A stretch of 5,442 bases of DNA from Parvibaculum sp. (lineage in GTDB: Bacteria > Pseudomonadota > Alphaproteobacteria > Parvibaculales > Parvibaculaceae). Location: contig JAGUWA010000165.1 of NCBI GenBank assembly GCA_020062605.1, forward strand, positions 1 through 5,442. The letters run 5' to 3'. Positions 1 to 5,442 of the stretch are shown one piece after another; positions within the stretch are counted from its first letter, which is position 1, and each line of letters starts with the position of its first letter. The notes under the pieces were generated by a model. The model made no database searches. It was not told where the DNA came from and worked only from the letters and a program-made list of their open reading frames with translations. The position numbers and the translations under genes were made by a program.

Positions 1-15
1 GCGGAAGCCCAGTAA
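1..15 (+). CDS. rpsB: Probable 3' end of rpsB (30S ribosomal protein S2), partial
   Basis: Frame 1 reads Ala-Glu-Ala-Gln and then a TAA stop at 13-15; the rest of the gene lies upstream of the window. Four residues cannot identify a protein. The call rests on context: rpsB directly precedes tsf in almost all bacteria, and alphaproteobacterial S2 proteins often end in an Ala/Glu-rich tail, which this matches. S2 is a small-subunit ribosomal protein. The hairpin at 31-52 begins only 15 nt after this stop, as expected for an intergenic element behind a coding region. Seen: the codons and stop. Inferred: the gene identity. Confidence 0.45.
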   Translation, partial: AEAQ

Positions 16-30
16 TCGCCTTATCTCATC

Positions 31-52
31 GGGCCCGGCTCCGGCCGGGCCC
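31..52 (+). terminator. Perfect 9-bp GC hairpin in the rpsB-tsf spacer (possible attenuator or RNA-stability element)
   Basis: GGGCCCGGC (31-39) is the exact reverse complement of GCCGGGCCC (44-52), with a TCCG loop at 40-43. In RNA this is C(UCCG)G, a member of the exceptionally stable UNCG tetraloop class. No T-run follows (the next bases are TATCAGGCTT), so it is not a standard intrinsic terminator. It lies between two genes that are normally co-transcribed. A partial attenuator, a processing signal, or a 3'-end stabiliser of the rpsB message are all possible. The structure is seen; the function is inferred. Confidence 0.6.
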
Positions 53-60
53 TATCAGGC

Positions 61-88
61 TTCGAATTCCCCTGCATGCCGGGGCGAA
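61..88 (+). promoter_or_regulatory. Possible weak second hairpin in the tsf leader
   Basis: TTCG (61-64) can pair with CGAA (85-88), and CCCC (69-72) with GGGG (81-84). An unpaired AATT bulge lies on the 5' side and the loop is 8 nt. It ends 8 nt before the tsf Shine-Dalgarno sequence at 97-100, so it would leave the ribosome site exposed. The bulge makes it much weaker than the 31-52 hairpin, and it could be chance in GC-rich DNA. Confidence 0.25.
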
Positions 89-105
89 AGACAATTGAGG
101 ATACA

Positions 106-1029
106 ATGGCTGACATCACCGCGAGCATGGTGAAGGAACTGCGCGAGAAGACGGGCGCAGGCATGATGGACTGCAAGTCCGCGCTGAACGAAACCGGCGG
201 AGACATGGAAGCGGCAGTCGACTGGCTCCGCACCAAAGGCCTCGCCAAGGCGGCGAAGAAGGCGGGTCGCGTGGCCGCTGAAGGCCTCATCGGTGTTGTC
301 GCGAATGGCAATGCCGGTGCGGTGGTCGAAGTAAACTCCGAAACCGACTTCGTCGCCCGCAACGAACAGTTTCAGAAGATGGTGGCGGACATCGCGTCGG
401 TCGCACTCGCAAACGAGGGCGATTTCGACAAACTCATTGCCGCGAATTATCCCGGCGCCTCCAAGTCCGTGAAGGACTACGTGACGGAAATGGTCGGCAC
501 CATCGGCGAGAACATGAACGTGCGCCGCGCTGGCTACATCTCGGTCTCTGAGGGTGTCGTTGCCGCCTATGTGCACAATCAGGCCGCGCCCGGCCTCGGC
601 AAGATCGGCGTGCTTGTCGGCCTCGAGTCGAGCGGCGACAAGGCGAAGCTCCTGGAGCTCGGTCGTCAGATTGCGATGCACATCGCGGCGACCAATCCGC
701 TTTCCACGCGCAAAGAGGATCTGGACCCGGCCGTTGTCGAGCGCGAGCGCAATGTGCTGATCGCCGAAGCAAGGGAATCCGGCCGCCCCGACAACATCAT
801 CGAGAAGATGGTCGAAGGCCGCATCCGCAAGTTCTATGAGGAGGTTGTCCTCCTCTCCCAGGCCTTCGTCGTCAACCCCGACGAGACGGTCGAAAAGGCC
901 GTGAAGGCCGCCGAAGCCGGAATCGGCGCCCCGATTAACGTGATCGGGTTCGTTCGTTTCGCGCTTGGCGAGGGCATCGAGAAGGAAGAGTCGGATTTCG
1001 CCGCGGAAGTGGCGGCTGCCCGCGGCTGA
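106..1029 (+). CDS. tsf: Elongation factor Ts (EF-Ts)
   Basis: EF-Ts is the cytoplasmic guanine-nucleotide exchange factor that releases GDP from EF-Tu so that EF-Tu can bind GTP and aminoacyl-tRNA again. The 307-residue protein opens with the UBA-like N-terminal module. Its signature LREKTGAGMMDCKSAL is at residues 12-27. The core contains the NSETDFVARN motif, with Asp81-Phe82 corresponding to the E. coli Asp80-Phe81 pair that intrudes into EF-Tu to disturb nucleotide and Mg2+ binding. The dimerisation/core repeats and a C-terminal helix follow. E. coli EF-Ts has 283 residues; about 307 is usual in Alphaproteobacteria. I chose ATG 106 because GAGG at 97-100 sits 5 nt upstream and the protein then begins MADITASMVKELR, as the family does. 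An in-frame ATG at 76 has no ribosome site and adds a non-family leader. The gene probably shares a transcript with rpsB upstream. A strong hairpin just after the stop suggests that this unit ends here. Confidence 0.98.
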   Translation: MADITASMVKELREKTGAGMMDCKSALNETGGDMEAAVDWLRTKGLAKAAKKAGRVAAEGLIGVVANGNAGAVVEVNSETDFVARNEQFQKMVADIASVALANEGDFDKLIAANYPGASKSVKDYVTEMVGTIGENMNVRRAGYISVSEGVVAAYVHNQAAPGLGKIGVLVGLESSGDKAKLLELGRQIAMHIAATNPLSTRKEDLDPAVVERERNVLIAEARESGRPDNIIEKMVEGRIRKFYEEVVLLSQAFVVNPDETVEKAVKAAEAGIGAPINVIGFVRFALGEGIEKEESDFAAEVAAARG

Positions 1030-1050
1030 CGCGGTCTTTCCGTTGAATTG

Positions 1051-1090
1051 ACGCCCCCTTCGCCAGATGGCGTCGGGGGCGTTATTGTCT
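1051..1090 (+). terminator. Probable rho-independent terminator after tsf
   Basis: ACGCCCCC (1051-1058) pairs exactly with GGGGGCGT (1075-1082). Inside it CGCC (1061-1064) pairs with GGCG (1069-1072) around an AGAT loop, separated from the outer stem by a TT/TC 2x2 internal loop. A T-rich but interrupted tail, TATTGTCT (1083-1090), follows. The element begins 21 nt after the tsf stop. Position and structure fit the end of an rpsB-tsf unit. The imperfect U-tract suggests incomplete termination, so some read-through into pyrH is likely. The structure is seen; the termination strength is inferred. Confidence 0.7.
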
Positions 1091-1100
1091 CAGTGACCTG

Positions 1101-1115
1101 CCGGGATTCGCCCGG
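1101..1115 (+). promoter_or_regulatory. Small inverted repeat in the pyrH leader
   Basis: CCGGG (1101-1105) and CCCGG (1111-1115) flank ATTCG, giving a 5-bp hairpin with a 5-nt loop. It lies between the tsf terminator and the pyrH start. If pyrH has its own promoter it must lie within about 1083-1150, or in the terminator region itself. I could not find a convincing pair of -35 and -10 elements there. The repeat may be an operator, a leader hairpin, or chance. Confidence 0.2.
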
Positions 1116-1165
1116 ATCACGGCCCATACGAAAAGGCCCTGGGCCAGCCGCCACGGAAGCAAGTC

Positions 1166-1891
1166 ATGCCGCAAAAACCGCTCTATGCCCGCGTACTTCT
1201 GAAGGTTTCGGGCGAGGCTCTGATGGGTCCCGGCCAGTACGGCATCGACATCGATACTGTCGACCGCATCGCACGCGACATCAGGCAGGCGATTGAGGCT
1301 GGCGTTCAGGTTTGCCTCGTAATTGGCGGTGGCAACATCTTCCGCGGTTTGTCCGGCGCGGCCAAAGGCATGGAACGGGCCAGCGCCGACTACATGGGCA
1401 TGCTGGCCACGGTGATGAACGCACTCGCCATGCAAACGGCGCTCGAGGCCATAGGCGTCCCGACGCGCGTGCAGTCGGCGATCCCGATGATGACCGTCTG
1501 TGAGCCCTATATCCGGCGCCGCGCGGTACGCCACATGGAGAAGGGCCGCGTGGTTATTTTTGCAGCCGGCACAGGCAACCCTTTCTTTACGACGGACACG
1601 GCCGCCGCGCTGCGCGCCGTCGAAATGGGATGTGACGCCTTGCTGAAGGGAACGCAGGTCGACGGCGTTTATTCGGCCGATCCTCACAAGGTCGCCAATG
1701 CCGAGCGGTACGACCGGTTGACCTATATGGATGTTCTGTCGCGCGACCTGAAGGTCATGGATGCTTCTGCCATAGCGCTGGCACGCGAAAACGGAATTCC
1801 GATCATCGTTTATTCGATCGACGAGCCGGGCGGCTTCGCCGATGTCTTGACCGGGACCGGACGTTGCACGGTCATCTCGGACGCCGCCTGA
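1166..1891 (+). CDS. pyrH: UMP kinase (uridylate kinase)
   Basis: This enzyme phosphorylates UMP to UDP with ATP. It is the bacterial hexameric UMP kinase of the amino-acid-kinase fold, unrelated to eukaryotic UMP/CMP kinases, and acts in the cytoplasm. The product feeds UTP, CTP and UDP-sugar pools. Visible in its 241 residues (the same length as E. coli) are the N-terminal LLKVSGEAL at 11-19 with Lys13 for the ATP phosphates, GGGNIFRG at 54-61 with Arg60, Asp75 in the UMP site, GTGNPFFTTDTAA at 135-147 for UMP/phosphate contact, and LLKGTQVDGVYSADP at 159-173 for adenine/ATP binding. All are intact. The start is ATG 1166 with GGAAG at 1155-1159, 6 nt upstream. It opens the pyrH-frr-uppS-cdsA-dxr block, with frr 25 nt downstream. 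In the family the enzyme is commonly activated by GTP and inhibited by UTP; that is family knowledge, not readable here. Confidence 0.98.
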   Translation: MPQKPLYARVLLKVSGEALMGPGQYGIDIDTVDRIARDIRQAIEAGVQVCLVIGGGNIFRGLSGAAKGMERASADYMGMLATVMNALAMQTALEAIGVPTRVQSAIPMMTVCEPYIRRRAVRHMEKGRVVIFAAGTGNPFFTTDTAAALRAVEMGCDALLKGTQVDGVYSADPHKVANAERYDRLTYMDVLSRDLKVMDASAIALARENGIPIIVYSIDEPGGFADVLTGTGRCTVISDAA

Positions 1892-1905
1892 GCCCTACGA
1901 AGAAG

Positions 1906-1910
1906 AAGGA
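1906..1910 (+). promoter_or_regulatory. Strong Shine-Dalgarno site of frr
   Basis: AAGGA, at the end of a purine-rich run of GAA repeats, sits 6 nt before the frr ATG at 1917. It fixes the frr start and is among the best ribosome sites in the window. The pyrH-frr gap is only 25 nt and holds no promoter that I can see, so frr is expressed from upstream. Confidence 0.75.
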
Positions 1911-1916
1911 TAGAAA

Positions 1917-2480
1917 ATGGCAGATGACAGTTTCGATATTGATGACGCTGAACGTCGCATGCGTGGCGCGCTGCAATCGCTGAAGCAGGAGTTCGCGGGC
2001 CTGCGTACCGGGCGCGCATCCGCAAGTCTGCTCGATCCGCTCGTCGTGGAGGCTTACGGTCAGACCATGCCGATCAACCAGGTCGGTACGGTCGGCGTGC
2101 CGGAACCCCGCATGCTCACGGTTCAGGTCTGGGACAAGGGCATGGTTTCGGCGGTCGAGAAGGCCATCCGGAATTCCGGCCTCGGCCTTAATCCGAACGT
2201 CGATGGCACGCTGATCCGGTTGCCGATACCCGAACTGAACCAGGAGCGGCGCACGGAACTCACCAAGATTGCGTCGAAATACACCGAGCAGGCACGCATC
2301 GCGGTTCGAAATGTTCGGCGCGATGCCATGGATGAGCTGAAGCGCCTCGAAAAAGACGCACACATGAGTCAAGACGAGCACAAATCCTGGGGCGAAAAGG
2401 TCCAGAAGCTGACCGACAAGATCATAGGTGAGATCGACGCGGCGCTAGCTCACAAGGAAGCGGAAATCATGCAGGTATAA
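1917..2480 (+). CDS. frr: Ribosome recycling factor (RRF)
   Basis: RRF acts with EF-G to split the post-termination complex after a stop codon, returning ribosomal subunits to the pool; it is cytoplasmic and essential in bacteria. The protein has 187 residues against 185 in E. coli. Domain I, a long three-helix bundle, is formed by the N-terminal part (about 1-30) and the C-terminal part (about 107-187), and domain II by the segment between them. The family hallmarks are LRTGRAS at 29-35, VEKAIRNSGLGLNPN at 80-94, LTKIA at 115-119 and EQARIAVRNVRRDA at 124-137. Arg131 and Arg134 correspond to E. coli Arg129 and Arg132, and Arg132 is the critical ribosome-contact residue. The C-terminus KEAEIMQV matches the family KEAE(L/I)MQ ending. 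The gene follows pyrH by 25 nt, the usual bacterial pairing, and uppS follows it by 55 nt. No anomaly was seen. Confidence 0.98.
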   Translation: MADDSFDIDDAERRMRGALQSLKQEFAGLRTGRASASLLDPLVVEAYGQTMPINQVGTVGVPEPRMLTVQVWDKGMVSAVEKAIRNSGLGLNPNVDGTLIRLPIPELNQERRTELTKIASKYTEQARIAVRNVRRDAMDELKRLEKDAHMSQDEHKSWGEKVQKLTDKIIGEIDAALAHKEAEIMQV

Positions 2481-2535
2481 GCTGGGCAGGCAGTTGCCTC
2501 GGCGATCTGCGTTACAGGAAAGAACACACGGAACG

Positions 2536-3291
2536 ATGACCCTCTCTTCCGGCCAGACAATGAGCGACGCTGCGCCGGGGAGGCCTCCCCGGCATGTCGC
2601 CATTATCATGGACGGCAACGGGCGTTGGGCCACCAAGCGGCACCTGCCGCGCGCTGCCGGACACCGCCAGGGCGTGGAAGCGGTCCGTGTCATCGTCCGG
2701 GCCGCAGGCGAACTCGGTATCGAATATCTGACGCTCTACGGGTTCAGTTCGGAAAACTGGAAGCGGCCGGTCGAAGAGGTAAATGACCTCATGGGACTGC
2801 TGCGGCTCTATATCCGCCGCGATCTTGCAGAGCTTCATCAGAACGGCGTGTGTATCCGCATCATTGGAGACCGGCATCATCTCGAGCCGGACATTGTCGC
2901 GCTTATCGAGGAAGCCGAAGCTCTAACTGCCAACAACACCCGGCTTCAGCTCCTTATCGCGTTCAACTATGGCGGACAGAATGAGATTACCTCAGCCGTT
3001 CAAAGGATTGCCCATGAGGTGAAGGAAGGGCGGCTCGATCCGGAAGCGATCACTCCAGAAACCGTGGCGCGCTTCCTGGACACGGCCGGCGTTCCCGATC
3101 CCGATCTCATCATCCGCACCAGCGGAGAGAAGCGCTTGTCGAACTTCCTCATCTGGCAGAGCGCCTATTCCGAACTCGTTTTCTCCGATGTGCTCTGGCC
3201 GGATTTCACGCCGGACAGGTTGCAGGAGGCGATCGCCGAATACCAACGGCGCGACCGCCGCTTCGGTGGCCGACCGGCAGCTGGGACCTGA
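2536..3291 (+). CDS. uppS: Isoprenyl (undecaprenyl) diphosphate synthase, cis-prenyltransferase
   Basis: UppS adds eight isopentenyl units in cis to farnesyl diphosphate to give undecaprenyl diphosphate, the lipid carrier for peptidoglycan and other envelope polysaccharides. It works at the cytoplasmic face of the inner membrane. Numbered from ATG 2536 (251 residues; E. coli has 253), it shows HVAIIMDGNGRWA at 20-32 with catalytic Asp26, the helix AAGHRQG at 40-46, LYGFSSENWKRP at 67-78, FNYGG at 143-147, and IIRTSGEKRLSNFLIWQ at 192-208. Arg194 and Arg200 in that last motif bind the incoming isopentenyl diphosphate. Start choice is uncertain. ATG 2536 has AGGAAAG at 2516-2522, 13 nt upstream, which is long. 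ATG 2560 (giving MSDAAPG) has no clear site, and TTG 2494 extends the frame but looks unlikely. All options leave the catalytic domain whole. cdsA starts 3 nt after the stop, so the two are probably translationally coupled. By sequence alone, a decaprenyl or shorter cis-product cannot be excluded. Confidence 0.95.
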   Translation: MTLSSGQTMSDAAPGRPPRHVAIIMDGNGRWATKRHLPRAAGHRQGVEAVRVIVRAAGELGIEYLTLYGFSSENWKRPVEEVNDLMGLLRLYIRRDLAELHQNGVCIRIIGDRHHLEPDIVALIEEAEALTANNTRLQLLIAFNYGGQNEITSAVQRIAHEVKEGRLDPEAITPETVARFLDTAGVPDPDLIIRTSGEKRLSNFLIWQSAYSELVFSDVLWPDFTPDRLQEAIAEYQRRDRRFGGRPAAGT

Positions 3292-3294
3292 GGG

Positions 3295-4158
3295 ATGACG
3301 GAAACTTCGAGCGCAACGGACCCCGGCCCATCGGCCCGCACAGGAGACCTCAGGGTACGTGTGCTCTCGGCGCTGGTCCTCGCACCGCTTGCGCTTGTAG
3401 CTGTATGGCTTGGTGGGTGGGCTTTCGCTCTGCTTCTTGCATCCGCGGCCGTTCTCATGTCGATCGAAGTGACGCGCCTCCTTTTTCCCGGGGATAGGGA
3501 CATTGGCAGCGCTATTCCCCTCGCAGTAACAGCTGTTCTGGCGATTTTTCTTGCGGCGTCCGGGCTTCCGGATGCGGCACTCGCAGCAGGTGCGGCAGGC
3601 CTCGCCTTTTCACTGGCTTGGCGGAGCTGGAGGACGGAACGACTCTCGCCGGCCCTTATCGCCTATCCCTATGTCGTTCTACCGCTCATTGCGCTGATCT
3701 GGCTGCGACGGGACGACGACTACGGCCTCGCTGCGGTGCTGTGGTTGCTCACGATGGTCTGGGCGATCGACATATGCGCCTATTTTTCCGGCCGCTTTAT
3801 TGGAGGCCCTAAGCTTGCGCCGCGCATCTCACCGAAAAAAACCTGGGCAGGCCTCGTCGGCGGAATGGCGGGCGCGGTTGTGCTCTCGCTCGGCTTCTCG
3901 ATCTGGCTGGGCGAGGGGAGCGCTGTCATTCTCGCTCTTGCGGCGCTGGGCCTTACGGTCCTCGAGCAGGCTGGGGACTTTGCGGAATCGGCGATGAAAC
4001 GGCGGGCTGGAGTAAAGGATTCAGGTACGCTTATTCCGGGACACGGCGGTATTCTGGACCGTGTCGACGGGCTGATCGCGGTGGTTCTTGGAGCTGCTCT
4101 GATCAGTCTCGTTCATGATGCCGCGAATCCAGCGGCCGGAGTTCTGATTTGGCCTTGA
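3295..4158 (+). CDS. cdsA: Phosphatidate cytidylyltransferase (CDP-diacylglycerol synthase)
   Basis: CdsA converts phosphatidic acid and CTP to CDP-diacylglycerol and pyrophosphate in the inner membrane, the branch point for all major phospholipids. The 287-residue protein begins with about 20 polar residues. Hydrophobic segments follow at roughly 23-40, 42-59, 72-88, 91-108, 120-137, 145-164, 186-206, 211-224 and 260-277. Conserved elements are Asp159 in the AIDICAYFSGRFIG stretch (157-170), SPKKTWAG at 179-186, and the complete CDP-DAG synthase signature at 232-258. That signature reads S-x-x-K-R, then K-D-S-G, then PGHGG and D-R-V-D, and its aspartates and lysine hold the Mg2+/K+ and CTP. 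The length is close to E. coli CdsA (285). ATG 3295 lies 3 nt after the uppS stop. The GAGGG overlapping that stop is too close to act well, and GGGA at 3283-3286 is better spaced, so coupling to uppS translation is likely. Its last 10 nt overlap the dxr start. Confidence 0.97.
   Translation: MTETSSATDPGPSARTGDLRVRVLSALVLAPLALVAVWLGGWAFALLLASAAVLMSIEVTRLLFPGDRDIGSAIPLAVTAVLAIFLAASGLPDAALAAGAAGLAFSLAWRSWRTERLSPALIAYPYVVLPLIALIWLRRDDDYGLAAVLWLLTMVWAIDICAYFSGRFIGGPKLAPRISPKKTWAGLVGGMAGAVVLSLGFSIWLGEGSAVILALAALGLTVLEQAGDFAESAMKRRAGVKDSGTLIPGHGGILDRVDGLIAVVLGAALISLVHDAANPAAGVLIWP
4138..4141 (+). promoter_or_regulatory. Shine-Dalgarno site of dxr, inside the cdsA 3' end
   Basis: GGAG lies 7 nt upstream of TTG 4149. 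This spacing favours TTG 4149 over the next in-frame TTG at 4155 (13 nt) and over GTG 4209, which has no site at all. The site is within cdsA codons, so ribosomes finishing cdsA pass over it immediately before the dxr start. Confidence 0.6.
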
Positions 4159-5372
4159 ACCTTGATGTACAGAAAGATGAGCCCAGCATCCGCGCGGCGT
4201 TCGACGGCGTGAAAAAGGTAACGGTGCTCGGCTCCACAGGGTCCATCGGTTGCTCGACCCTTGATCTCATCGCTCGGAACCGCGACAGGTTCGAGCTTGT
4301 CGCTTTGACCGCGCACCGAAACGTTGCGGGCCTGGTGGAGCAGGCGCGACGGCTCAAGCCGAGCCTTGCCGTTATTGCGGACGAAAATCTGTATGTGACG
4401 CTGAAATCGGAACTCGCCGGAAGTGGGATCGAAGTGGCGTCGGGGGCGGAAGCCGTTGTGGAAGCGGCGAAAAGGCCCTCTGACTGGGTAATGGCGGGGA
4501 TTGTCGGCGCGGCTGGTCTTGCACCGACGCTGGCCGCCGTTCGTCGTGGTGCTTGCGTTGCCCTGGCCAACAAGGAATGCCTCGTTTCCGCCGGTTCGCT
4601 CTTTCTGGCCGAAGTTGAAAAGGCAGGAGCGACGCTGCTTCCCGTCGACTCCGAGCATAACGCCATATTCCAGGTCCTCGACCAAGGCAGACTTGAAGCC
4701 GTGGACAGGATTACGCTCACCGCCTCGGGCGGTCCTTTCCGGACCTGGACCCTTGAGGAGATGATGCAGGCGACGCCCGCCCAGGCCGTCGCTCACCCCC
4801 GCTGGGAAATGGGCGCAAAGATCTCGGTCGATTCTGCAACCCTGATGAACAAGGGGCTGGAGCTCATTGAGGCGTACTACCTCTTTCCCGTTGGGGAAGG
4901 GCGGCTAGACGTCATCATTCACCCGGAATCGATCGTCCACAGCATGGTTGCCTATGTTGACGGCTCGGTACTCGCGCAGCTGGGCTCGCCGGACATGCGC
5001 ACGCCGATCGCATATGCTCTTGCTTGGCCTGAGAGAATGGCAACACCCGCGACGCGGCTGGATCTCGCCCAGATTGCCCAGTTAACCTTTCAAAGCCCTG
5101 ATATTGAAAGGTTTCCTGCGCTTGGCATTGCCCGCGAAGCTCTATGTGCGGGGTCAGGCGCGCCGACAGCGCTGAATGCCGCCAACGAGGTTGCGGTTGC
5201 GGCATTTCTGACCGGAAAGATAGGGTTCCTCGATATCGTTGCGGTATCGCAATCGGTTCTGGAAATGGGCACGGGCGGGGAAGGTACACCGGCCGACCTT
5301 GAAACGGTTTACGAAATCGACCGAATTGCGCGGATTCGCGCAGAGGAATGGGTGCAAAATCACCTGCGGTGA
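4149..5372 (+). CDS. dxr: 1-deoxy-D-xylulose 5-phosphate reductoisomerase
   Basis: Dxr (IspC) rearranges and reduces 1-deoxy-D-xylulose 5-phosphate to 2-C-methyl-D-erythritol 4-phosphate with NADPH and a divalent metal. This is the committed step of the MEP isoprenoid pathway, the target of fosmidomycin, in the cytoplasm. Numbered from TTG 4149 (407 residues; E. coli has 398), the NADPH fold begins near 23 with TVLGSTGSIGCSTLDL at 25-40. ANKECLVSAG is at 140-149. The metal ligands Asp167 and Glu169 are in PVDSEHNAIFQ, Ser193 is in TASGGPFR, and His216 and the loop Trp219 are in HPRWEMGAKIS. Ser229, Asn234, Lys235 and Glu238 (third metal ligand) are in SVDSATLMNKGLELIEAY, and HPESIVHSMV follows. 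A helical C-terminal domain completes it. All catalytic residues are present. About 20 non-conserved residues precede the Rossmann fold, so a GTG start at 4209 is formally possible but lacks a ribosome site. The start overlaps the cdsA stop by 10 nt. Its product pathway supplies the substrate of UppS in the same unit. Confidence 0.97.
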   Translation: MALNLDVQKDEPSIRAAFDGVKKVTVLGSTGSIGCSTLDLIARNRDRFELVALTAHRNVAGLVEQARRLKPSLAVIADENLYVTLKSELAGSGIEVASGAEAVVEAAKRPSDWVMAGIVGAAGLAPTLAAVRRGACVALANKECLVSAGSLFLAEVEKAGATLLPVDSEHNAIFQVLDQGRLEAVDRITLTASGGPFRTWTLEEMMQATPAQAVAHPRWEMGAKISVDSATLMNKGLELIEAYYLFPVGEGRLDVIIHPESIVHSMVAYVDGSVLAQLGSPDMRTPIAYALAWPERMATPATRLDLAQIAQLTFQSPDIERFPALGIAREALCAGSGAPTALNAANEVAVAAFLTGKIGFLDIVAVSQSVLEMGTGGEGTPADLETVYEIDRIARIRAEEWVQNHLR

Positions 5373-5437
5373 CGTAGGCTGTGAGCCGTTCGCGCCCAGG
5401 CAGCCGGGGTCGGCCGGGACGTACTGAAGACGGGGAA

Positions 5438-5442
5438 GAGGA
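5438..5442 (+). promoter_or_regulatory. Shine-Dalgarno-like sequence of the next gene, at the window edge
   Basis: GAGGA ends exactly at the last base, within GGGGAAGAGGA at 5432-5442. It lies 65 nt after the dxr stop, and no terminator hairpin with a T-run lies between. A start codon about 5-8 nt past the window is expected. By alphaproteobacterial gene order the next gene would be rseP, the membrane site-2 metalloprotease, but none of it is visible here. Confidence 0.45.

Noticed and set aside
55..681. A 208-codon open frame on the - strand opposite tsf
   Set aside because: It is antisense to a certain tsf gene. High GC with strong third-position bias leaves long stop-free antisense frames, and the translation shows no recognisable family and is rich in His, Arg and Ala.
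1083..1165. A sigma70-type promoter for pyrH
   Set aside because: Candidates such as TTGTCT at 1085 and CATACG at 1125 do not form a pair with acceptable spacing, so I did not call one.
1048..1296. An 82-codon + strand open frame spanning the tsf-pyrH spacer
   Set aside because: It starts near the terminator hairpin, runs through it and into pyrH in another frame, and has no ribosome site or recognisable sequence.
1082..1687. A 201-codon open frame on the - strand opposite pyrH
   Set aside because: It is an antisense shadow of pyrH, with no recognisable domain, and runs through the terminator region.
1872..2381. A 169-codon - strand open frame opposite frr
   Set aside because: It covers conserved frr codons in antisense and has no recognisable product.
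2488..2499. Inverted repeat AGGC/GCCT in the frr-uppS spacer as a terminator
   Set aside because: Only 4 bp with a 4-nt loop and no T-run follows; this is expected by chance.
3835..3841. A run of seven A in cdsA, considered as a programmed frameshift site
   Set aside because: It encodes the conserved Lys-Lys of SPKKTWAG in frame. The heptamer is not in the canonical slippery phase, and the gene continues intact to its normal end.
4113..4796. A 227-codon and an overlapping 205-codon open frame on the - strand opposite dxr
   Set aside because: Both frames lie within the intact dxr and the end of cdsA, overlap each other, and have no family resemblance; composition explains them.
5381..5442. 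GTG-initiated frame open to the window end, as a possible start of the next gene
   Set aside because: Its 20 codons are Arg/Gly/Pro-rich, unlike the hydrophobic N-terminus of RseP. No Shine-Dalgarno site precedes it, whereas a good one lies at 5438-5442.

Overview
The window is a conserved housekeeping locus from a GC-rich Gram-negative bacterium. In order on the + strand it carries the last codons of what is probably rpsB, then tsf, pyrH, frr, uppS, cdsA and dxr. It ends just after a ribosome-binding-like sequence that should belong to the next gene. This order, with dxr following cdsA, is typical of Alphaproteobacteria, where the site-2 protease gene rseP and then bamA and lipid A genes usually follow. 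The protein sequences fit an alphaproteobacterium of the Rhizobiales/Parvibaculum type, but placement below class level is a guess from general familiarity, not from a search.

Layout: bases 1-15 read A-E-A-Q-stop, the likely C-terminus of ribosomal protein S2. A 90-nt spacer with a perfect 9-bp GC-rich hairpin closed by a UNCG-type loop precedes tsf (106-1029, EF-Ts). The 136-nt tsf-pyrH spacer holds a strong two-part hairpin followed by a T-rich stretch, so rpsB-tsf probably ends there, at least partly. pyrH (1166-1891), frr (1917-2480), uppS (2536-3291), cdsA (3295-4158) and dxr (4149-5372) are then tightly packed: gaps of 25, 55 and 3 nt, then a 10-nt overlap. They look like one transcription unit that continues beyond the window. 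No gene-free stretch exceeds 300 bases.

How the genes fit together: EF-Ts recharges EF-Tu, and the ribosome recycling factor (frr) frees ribosomes after termination, so both set translation capacity. PyrH makes UDP, the precursor of UTP and CTP. CTP is a substrate of CdsA (CDP-diacylglycerol for phospholipids) and of a later step of the MEP pathway. Dxr performs the first committed step of that pathway, which supplies the isopentenyl diphosphate that UppS polymerises into the undecaprenyl carrier for cell-wall and envelope polysaccharides. The unit thus couples protein synthesis with envelope precursor supply.

All six proteins are full-length with intact family motifs. I see no mobile element, CRISPR array, tRNA or rRNA, and no sign of horizontal transfer. 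I found no evidence of a previously undescribed system. The points worth a second look are small: spacer hairpins, start-codon choices and translational coupling.
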